Source of the DNA: DATKMP01 sp035541775
GTDB taxonomy: Bacteria; Bacteroidota; Ignavibacteria; UBA10030
NCBI GenBank assembly: GCA_035541775.1
Contig: DATKMP010000283.1
Span: 1-11,056 of the forward strand
Length of the DNA: 11,056 nt
Direction: 5' to 3'
This document shows, one piece after another, positions 7,333-11,056 of the stretch. Both the position numbers and the translations under genes were made by a program. Positions within the stretch are counted from its first letter, which is position 1; each line of letters starts with the position of its first letter. The notes under the pieces are model-generated. The model saw nothing but the letters and a program-made list of their open reading frames with translations, ran no database searches and was not told the origin of the DNA.

Positions 7333-7950
7333 ATGTTAATCACATTTGAAGGCCTTGATTATTCCGGCAAATCCACACAAGTAAAAATGTTGTCGGATCG
7401 TATCACCATGCAAGGGAATCGTGTTTTGTTGCTGCGCGAACCGGGCGGCACAGAAATCGGCGAGAAGATTCGAAAAATATTACTCGATAAAGAAAACATC
7501 AGTTTGACGGATGCGAGCGAATTGTTTTTATTTTCAGAAAGCCGTTCGCAGTTGGTAAAAGAAGTCATTGTGCCGGCGCTGGAAGGAATGATGACGGTGA
7601 TCTGCGACCGCTATTTCGATTCGACCACTGCCTACCAAGGGTATGGGCGGAAGATCGATCTTGCCGCGATCGAAGCCATCAACAAATTTGCAGTCGATGG
7701 GTTGGAGCCGGATTTGACATTCTTTTTAGATATTCCCATTCGAGAAATTGAAAAACGTATTGCACGTGCGAAGGCAAAACGTGACCGCATGGAATCGAAC
7801 GACATCAGCTTTTATGAACGTGTACGCGGTGGTTATTTGCAGATCGCAAAAAGTCATAGCCGGTACCGGGTGCTGGATGGATTAAAATCGATCGATGATT
7901 TACATGATGAAATATGGCAGGAATTCGACCGGCTTACGAGTAAACCATGA
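7333..7950 (+). CDS. tmk: Thymidylate kinase (dTMP kinase)
   Basis: It phosphorylates dTMP to dTDP with ATP, a required step of dTTP synthesis in the cytoplasm. The 205-residue length is normal. Motifs: P-loop EGLDYSGKST (6-15; Tyr where most family members have Gly), REPGGT (35-40) contacting dTMP, CDRYFDSTTAYQGYGR with the DRY motif at 92-94, and the LID AKAKRDRMES (~146-155) with basic residues, as in bacterial type enzymes whose P-loop lacks the Arg. An ATG at 7328 is out of frame, and no Shine-Dalgarno sequence precedes 7333, but the protein aligns from its first residue (MLITFEG). The S41 protease gene starts 16 bases after its stop, so the two are probably one transcript. A deoxynucleoside kinase gene nearby shares the dNTP theme. 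Confidence 0.97.
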   Translation: MLITFEGLDYSGKSTQVKMLSDRITMQGNRVLLLREPGGTEIGEKIRKILLDKENISLTDASELFLFSESRSQLVKEVIVPALEGMMTVICDRYFDSTTAYQGYGRKIDLAAIEAINKFAVDGLEPDLTFFLDIPIREIEKRIARAKAKRDRMESNDISFYERVRGGYLQIAKSHSRYRVLDGLKSIDDLHDEIWQEFDRLTSKP

Positions 7951-7954
7951 AATT

Positions 7955-7960
7955 GAAGGA
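7955..7960 (+). promoter_or_regulatory. Shine-Dalgarno deciding the S41 protease start
   Basis: GAAGGA lies six bases before ATG 7967. It favours that start over the in-frame ATG at 7895, which would overlap tmk by 56 bases and add 24 residues in front of a normal N-terminal membrane segment. Confidence 0.7.
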
Positions 7961-7966
7961 TGCAAA

Positions 7967-9649
7967 ATGAAAAATTGGTTTTTGCAGCGCCGTCACCGAA
8001 TATGGATGATCGCGTTGACGACCACCATAATGGGGATAAGCGCTTTTGGTTTTGTTGCGCTCAGCGATTCTGAACTCCTTCTCAAAATGTATCGCGGTAT
8101 CGATATCTTTACCAAAGTCTATAAAGAAGTTGCGGTGAATTACGTGGACGAAGTTGATCCGGAAGATTTTATGCGTGCCGGCATCGACGGCATGTTGAAA
8201 ACGTTGGATCCTTATACTGTCTATATTGAAGATAAAGACGGCGATGAAATCGATTTAGTGACAACGGGAAAATACGGCGGTATCGGCGTAACGATTGGTT
8301 TGCGAGACGGCGCGATTACGGTGATTGATTTGTTAGAAGGATTTTCTGCGGCGAAGCAAGGTGTGGAAGTGGGCGACCAAATCATTGCGATCGACGATAA
8401 ACCGGTTCATGGAATGCCGTTGCAGGATATTCGGATGCTCGTCCGTGGCGCGCCGGGAACGCCCATCAAAATGAAAATGATGCGCGAAGGCGAAAAAGAT
8501 CCGCTGGAGTTTGTTATGCTGCGCGAAGAAATATCCGTACGCAATGTAACGTATGCCGGTTATGTTGCGGAGGGCATCGGCTATATCCGCTTGGAACGAT
8601 TTTCGCGCACAGCCGATGATGACCTGCGCAATGCACTTAAAGAGTTACAGGCGACCGGCCATCTGCAAGGCGTCATTCTGGATTTGCGCGATAACCCCGG
8701 CGGGTTATTAGAAAGCGCCGTGAATATTGTTTCGAAATTTGTGCCGGATAGTTCGCTTGTCGTTTCTACGCGCGGTCGGAAAAGCGATTCGGAGCGAAAA
8801 TATTTTTCCACTGAAAAACCAATGGCAGGCAATATTCCGTTGGCCGTGTTGGTCAGCCGTTACAGCGCAAGCGCGAGCGAAATTGTTGCAGGCGCGGTGC
8901 AGGATTTAGATGCGGGCGTGATCGTCGGAACGCGAACGTTCGGTAAAGGATTAGTGCAAACGATTTCGAGAATTTCGGAAAATGCATCGCTGAAAATGAC
9001 GACAGCAAAATATTATACGCCCAGCGGCAGATGTATTCAAGAAGTGGATTACGAACATCGCGATGAAGACGGCGATGCCACTGCCATACCGGATAGTTTG
9101 AAGCACAGCTTCACAACAAAACATAATCGCATTGTGTGGGATGGCGGCGGCATTGCACCTGATACTGCCGTGACGGACAGCGTACATATTCCGTATCTTG
9201 AAGCACTGTCTCACAAATCGATGTTTTTCCAGTACGCCAATCATTATGCTGCAGAAAAGAAAACCCTGCCGGATAGTTTCAAAGTCACAGACGACATCAT
9301 CAAAGATTTTGAACGCTTCCTCAAAGAAAAAGGATTTGAATATCGGGAAGAAGGAAGCGAGAAGCTGAAAGAATTGCGCGAAATAGCAACTACCGCGCGC
9401 TACGATCGATCATTCTTTGACGGCGTCGATAAATTAGAAGTCATGGCGAAGAAAGAAAAGGAATTGCAGATTCAACGGTTTCGCAAAGAAGTTGGCGAAG
9501 TGTTGTACTCGGAAATTCTTGGACGTATGAAAGGCGACAAAGCGCGGATGGAATCGGTTTTTCCGCGCGACAAACAATTGCAGGTTGCCATCAATATCGT
9601 AAAAAATAAAAAAACGTACCATAAATTGTTGAATGAAAACAAAAAATAA
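7967..9649 (+). CDS. S41 family C-terminal processing peptidase (CtpA-like)
   Basis: A 560-residue serine protease probably anchored in the inner membrane by residues ~12-31 (after the basic WFLQRRHR) with its domains in the periplasm. Order: helical N-terminal part (YVDEVDPEDFMRAGIDGMLKTLDPYT, the family's D-P-[HY]-[ST] region), PDZ domain (~90-175, beginning KYGGIGVTIG, with SAAKQGVEVGDQIIAIDD), then the protease core with LDLRDNPGG (~237-245), YSASASE with nucleophile S302, and TFGKGLVQT with general base K327. The Ser-Lys spacing of 25 residues equals that of E. coli Tsp. A charged ~150-residue helical C-terminal region follows, as in many CtpA proteins. Such enzymes trim or degrade periplasmic proteins. 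The start follows tmk by 16 bases, and the gene ends at a strong terminator. The family call is firm; the substrate is unknown. Confidence 0.95.
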   Translation: MKNWFLQRRHRIWMIALTTTIMGISAFGFVALSDSELLLKMYRGIDIFTKVYKEVAVNYVDEVDPEDFMRAGIDGMLKTLDPYTVYIEDKDGDEIDLVTTGKYGGIGVTIGLRDGAITVIDLLEGFSAAKQGVEVGDQIIAIDDKPVHGMPLQDIRMLVRGAPGTPIKMKMMREGEKDPLEFVMLREEISVRNVTYAGYVAEGIGYIRLERFSRTADDDLRNALKELQATGHLQGVILDLRDNPGGLLESAVNIVSKFVPDSSLVVSTRGRKSDSERKYFSTEKPMAGNIPLAVLVSRYSASASEIVAGAVQDLDAGVIVGTRTFGKGLVQTISRISENASLKMTTAKYYTPSGRCIQEVDYEHRDEDGDATAIPDSLKHSFTTKHNRIVWDGGGIAPDTAVTDSVHIPYLEALSHKSMFFQYANHYAAEKKTLPDSFKVTDDIIKDFERFLKEKGFEYREEGSEKLKELREIATTARYDRSFFDGVDKLEVMAKKEKELQIQRFRKEVGEVLYSEILGRMKGDKARMESVFPRDKQLQVAINIVKNKKTYHKLLNENKK

Positions 9650-9703
9650 CAGCGCTCGGAAGTTGTTGTTCTTTTTTGTTCGATGTGATTTTGAGATTCT
9701 TCT

Positions 9704-9745
9704 ACGGGATGCAGAACTTATTCTGTATCCCGTTTTTCTTCTTTT
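9704..9745 (+). terminator. Intrinsic terminator of the tmk-S41 protease operon
   Basis: ACGGGAT-G-CAGAA (9704-9716) pairs with TTCTG-T-ATCCCGT (9721-9733): 12 Watson-Crick pairs with one G-U in the middle and a four-base loop, followed by TTTTCTTCTTTTTCTT. It is a strong terminator for the plus strand. The minus-strand side lacks a T-tract, so it is one-directional. The stop codon and last codons of the convergent FUSC-like gene lie in the loop and right arm. Confidence 0.85.
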
Positions 9746-10233
9746 TCTTCCACGGGGTCAATATCAGCGATTGTCCAGATTTTTTTATGGAATGCGTACG
9801 TAATCGCCACGCCTAACAAACATCCCGCCATAACTGAAACAACCCGTTCGAGTGCAACATCCCAGACCGGCGATCCCGAACTGTGCGCCATCACGATAAT
9901 GACCGCGGCTAAGGCAGATCGACTACTTGCCATAACATTAAACGCGTAGCACAAGGTAATGGACAATGCGACAGCCATACTTACCGCAACGAGGTTGGGT
10001 GGAAAAACAAGCAAACACAACATACTCGCTGTACTGCCGGTAAGATTGGCTTTCATGCGAGTCATGGCAAGCGGCATTGCTTCTTTACTATCTGGAGAAA
10101 GCACCAGCATAACAGAAATGAGGCACCACGCGTAGTCAGGATAATGAATGATGGTTGCCAAACCGACAACCAGAAGAACGCCTGTCACGCATTTTACAAT
10201 GTACAGCAATAATGTGTTAGGACGAATTCTCAT
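9718..10233 (-). CDS. Small FUSC-like (aromatic-acid-exporter type) membrane protein
   Basis: A 171-residue integral membrane protein with about six hydrophobic segments (near residues 7-28, 33-46, 63-77, 80-97, 102-116, 126-146) and a short acidic/basic cytoplasmic tail (DPVEEKEEKRDTE). The pattern resembles the membrane half of the fusaric-acid-resistance/aromatic acid exporter superfamily: an early AWCLISVMLVLSPDSKEAMPLAMTRMKANLTGS stretch containing the xRxxGTxxG-like region, and a late SPVWDVALERVVSVMAGCLLGV segment, the family's typical W..AL.R......G. Full-length members carry two such halves or a cytoplasmic domain; this one is a single module and may act as a dimer. It has its own candidate promoter, and the sRNA-like gene lies directly upstream. 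Substrate unknown; the family call is moderately sure. Confidence 0.75.
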   Translation of the reverse strand: MRIRPNTLLLYIVKCVTGVLLVVGLATIIHYPDYAWCLISVMLVLSPDSKEAMPLAMTRMKANLTGSTASMLCLLVFPPNLVAVSMAVALSITLCYAFNVMASSRSALAAVIIVMAHSSGSPVWDVALERVVSVMAGCLLGVAITYAFHKKIWTIADIDPVEEKEEKRDTE

Positions 10234-10275
10234 CGAAAATTTTTAAATCGTTCTTGCAAAAATTAATCTGTTCCT

Positions 10276-10304
10276 AATATACAAAAGATCTCTGTGGACA
10301 ACAA
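10276..10304 (-). promoter_or_regulatory. Candidate promoter of the FUSC-like gene
   Basis: On the minus strand, TTGTTG (10304-10299) and TATATT (10281-10276) are separated by 17 bases. Predicted +1 near 10269 leaves a leader of ~36 bases before ATG 10233. Because it lies downstream of the terminator at 10360-10400, it can express the gene independently of the sRNA-like transcript. Confidence 0.5.
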
Positions 10305-10359
10305 AACGAAACCATTTCAACAATCTTGTTTTTTATGGTGAACAAAAAAATCTCTCCAT

Positions 10360-10400
10360 AAAAAAACTAAGTCTCGACGTCAAACAGCAACGTCGAGACT
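10360..10400 (-). terminator. Strong intrinsic terminator ending the putative sRNA
   Basis: On the minus strand, AGTCTCGACGT (10400-10390) pairs perfectly with ACGTCGAGACT (10380-10370) over 11 bp around a nine-base loop, then TAG and seven Ts (10366-10360). The plus strand reads into CGGGGGTTTT and is not a good terminator, so the direction is clear. Confidence 0.88.
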
Positions 10401-10441
10401 CGGGGGTTTTACGCCCCACTCAATAAGGAGGGAAGTGGGGC
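10360..10441 (-). ncRNA. Putative ~82-nt small RNA with anti-Shine-Dalgarno loop
   Basis: The minus strand has a complete short transcription unit. Predicted +1 (G, 10441) is the first base of a perfect 8-bp hairpin, GCCCCACU / AGUGGGGC (10441-10434 with 10420-10413). Its 13-base loop UCCCUCCUUAUUG contains CCUCCUU, the same bases as the 3' tail of 16S rRNA that pairs with Shine-Dalgarno sequences. A single-stranded C-rich linker (GUAAAACCCCCG, 10412-10401) leads to the terminator hairpin and U-tract. By architecture (5' hairpin with C-rich loop, C-rich linker, terminator) it looks like a trans-acting RNA that masks ribosome-binding sites, comparable in principle to C-rich-loop sRNAs such as RsaE. 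I do not recognise a described family. No ORF fits inside. Alternatives: an attenuated leader of the FUSC-like gene, or a terminator for the kinase gene. Confidence 0.6.
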
Positions 10442-10447
10442 ACTTCT

Positions 10448-10476
10448 ATTATACAACAGAAAGGATTTATTTGCAA
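10448..10476 (-). promoter_or_regulatory. Near-consensus sigma-70 promoter of the putative sRNA
   Basis: On the minus strand, TTGCAA (10476-10471), exactly 17 bases, then a perfect TATAAT (10453-10448). The predicted +1 is seven bases on, at 10441. It is the best promoter in the window by eye and stands away from any protein start. Confidence 0.75.
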
Positions 10477-10506
10477 GTAAATTCTTAAAAAAATATAAAA
10501 AATTTT
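10477..10506 (-). promoter_or_regulatory. UP-element-like A/T block
   Basis: Twenty-eight of the 30 bases directly upstream of the sRNA -35 box are A or T, in runs of A and T on the minus strand. That is the position and composition of the UP elements that bind the RNA polymerase alpha subunit at very strong promoters such as those of rRNA. By itself, A/T richness in an intergenic region is weak evidence. Confidence 0.4.
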
Positions 10507-10568
10507 CGGGGCGTTGTAATTTTCAACAATAGAAGGCAGGTAAAGAATAAATAAGAACGACGGGCGTT

Positions 10569-11056
10569 TTATTGCTCAAAGAGCTGCAGTTGCGGCAAAC
10601 TTTCCTTGACGCGCTGGATAATATATTCAAAATCCTTGCTGCGAGCCACGAAATCTAATTCGTCGCTTTCAAGAATAAGAAGCGGGCCGAGTTTGTAATG
10701 CGATATCCAATCTTCATATAACGCGTTTAATTGTTCAAGGTAAGACCGTTGAATGCCCATCTCAAAATCTCTTCCACGTTTGTGAATCTGGCGCGTCAGT
10801 GTATCGACATTGGCGCGAAGATAGATCATAAGATCGGGCGCCTTTAAATATTCCATCATCACATGAAAAAGCGAAGCATAATTGGTGTAATCGCGTTCGG
10901 ACATTTTTCCGATGTCGTACAAATTTCTCGCAAAAATTTCTGCGTCCTCATAAATCGACCGATCTTGGATCACCGATTCATTGGATTCGACAATTTGTTT
11001 GTGACACTTGAAACGGTTGGCAAGAAAATAGATTTGTAAATGAAATGACCAGCGGG
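10569..11056 (-). CDS. Deoxynucleoside kinase (dGK/dAK-type), 3' part
   Basis: It phosphorylates deoxynucleosides with ATP in the salvage pathway. The frame is open to the window edge, where it reads RWSFHLQIYFLANRFK, so the N-terminal P-loop is missing. The valine codon GTG at 10973 is internal and not a start. Motifs seen: QIYFLANRFK and the catalytic-region QDRSIYEDAEIFARNLY (D-R-S arginine motif, as in Bacillus Dgk/Dak and eukaryotic dNKs), PDLMIYLRANVDTLTRQIHKRGRDFE (LID region with basic residues) and YLEQLNALYEDWI, all in the family's order. Length and sequence fit the bacterial dGK/dAK branch; specificity cannot be read. No strong terminator follows its stop; transcription may run into the sRNA-like region. 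Confidence 0.9.
   Translation of the reverse strand, partial: RWSFHLQIYFLANRFKCHKQIVESNESVIQDRSIYEDAEIFARNLYDIGKMSERDYTNYASLFHVMMEYLKAPDLMIYLRANVDTLTRQIHKRGRDFEMGIQRSYLEQLNALYEDWISHYKLGPLLILESDELDFVARSKDFEYIIQRVKESLPQLQLFEQ

Larger units (their letters stand above)
10234..10568. other. 335-bp intergenic region holding a putative sRNA gene and two promoters
   Basis: No plausible protein gene is seen on either strand. From right to left (minus strand) it contains ~60 bases after the deoxynucleoside-kinase stop with no clear terminator, an almost pure A/T block (10477-10506), a near-consensus promoter, the hairpin-rich 10360-10441 element, and a promoter for the FUSC-like gene. The composition changes sharply: the A/T-rich flanks surround a G+C-rich structured core. 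Confidence 0.7.

Noticed and set aside
7895..7966. Earlier in-frame ATG for the S41 protease (24 extra residues)
   Set aside because: It overlaps tmk by 56 bases, lacks a Shine-Dalgarno sequence and puts a polar extension before the membrane segment; ATG 7967 has GAAGGA at six bases.
10294..10302. DnaA-box-like TTGTCCACA (minus strand)
   Set aside because: It differs from TTATCCACA at one base, occurs singly, overlaps a promoter -35 box and is not near dnaA, dnaN or other origin genes.
10421..10434. Plus-strand AATAAGGAGGGAA read as a Shine-Dalgarno sequence of a small gene
   Set aside because: No start codon with a meaningful frame follows at a suitable distance, and promoter and terminator polarity both point to the minus strand.
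1..11056. CRISPR array, insertion sequence, prophage, tRNA or rRNA gene
   Set aside because: No spaced direct repeats, transposase or integrase frames, terminal inverted repeats, or tRNA/rRNA signatures were seen by eye.

Overview
The window is a densely packed chromosomal segment from a Gram-negative bacterium. It carries housekeeping genes rather than an obvious mobile or defence island. GC content looks moderate (mid-40s percent by eye). Several exported proteins (a lipoprotein, a probable beta-barrel, a toast-rack protein), the thymidylate kinase P-loop of the form FEGLDYSGKST, and the set of neighbours point to the FCB group, perhaps the Ignavibacteriota/Chlorobiota side. That placement is inference. 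Candidate promoters resemble the TTGnnn-17-TATAAT type rather than the TTTG/TAnnTTTG type of classical Bacteroidota.

Left part (1-2819, + strand): the 3' end of rlmN (23S rRNA/tRNA m2A methyltransferase) overlaps by ATGA a secreted, possibly outer-membrane protein. Next come adk (zinc-LID adenylate kinase) and, two bases after its stop, a glycerophosphodiester phosphodiesterase gene. That last gene contains a strong hairpin with a T-tract read on the minus strand, i.e. an intrinsic-terminator shape inside a coding region.

Middle (2816-7145): a promoter-like sequence and an 11-codon leader ORF precede a large TPR-CHAT lipoprotein whose caspase-like His and Cys both appear to be replaced. Facing it on the minus strand is an ECF-type sigma factor gene followed by a secreted toast-rack protein gene, probably one operon, with no anti-sigma gene visible.

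Right part (7146-11056): tmk (thymidylate kinase) and a CtpA-like S41 processing protease form a + strand pair. They end in a strong terminator that overlaps the tail of a convergent small FUSC-like membrane protein gene. The C-terminal part of a deoxynucleoside kinase, also minus strand, runs off the end of the window. tmk and the deoxynucleoside kinase both serve dNTP supply.

The most interesting element is in the 335-bp gap 10234-10568. The minus strand carries an apparently complete, independent small-RNA gene: an A/T-rich UP-like element, TTGCAA-17-TATAAT, a predicted +1 exactly at the base of an 8-bp hairpin whose loop contains CCUCCUU (the anti-Shine-Dalgarno sequence of 16S rRNA), a C-rich linker, and an 11-bp terminator hairpin with seven Ts. 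The predicted transcript is about 82 nt. I do not recognise it as a known family.
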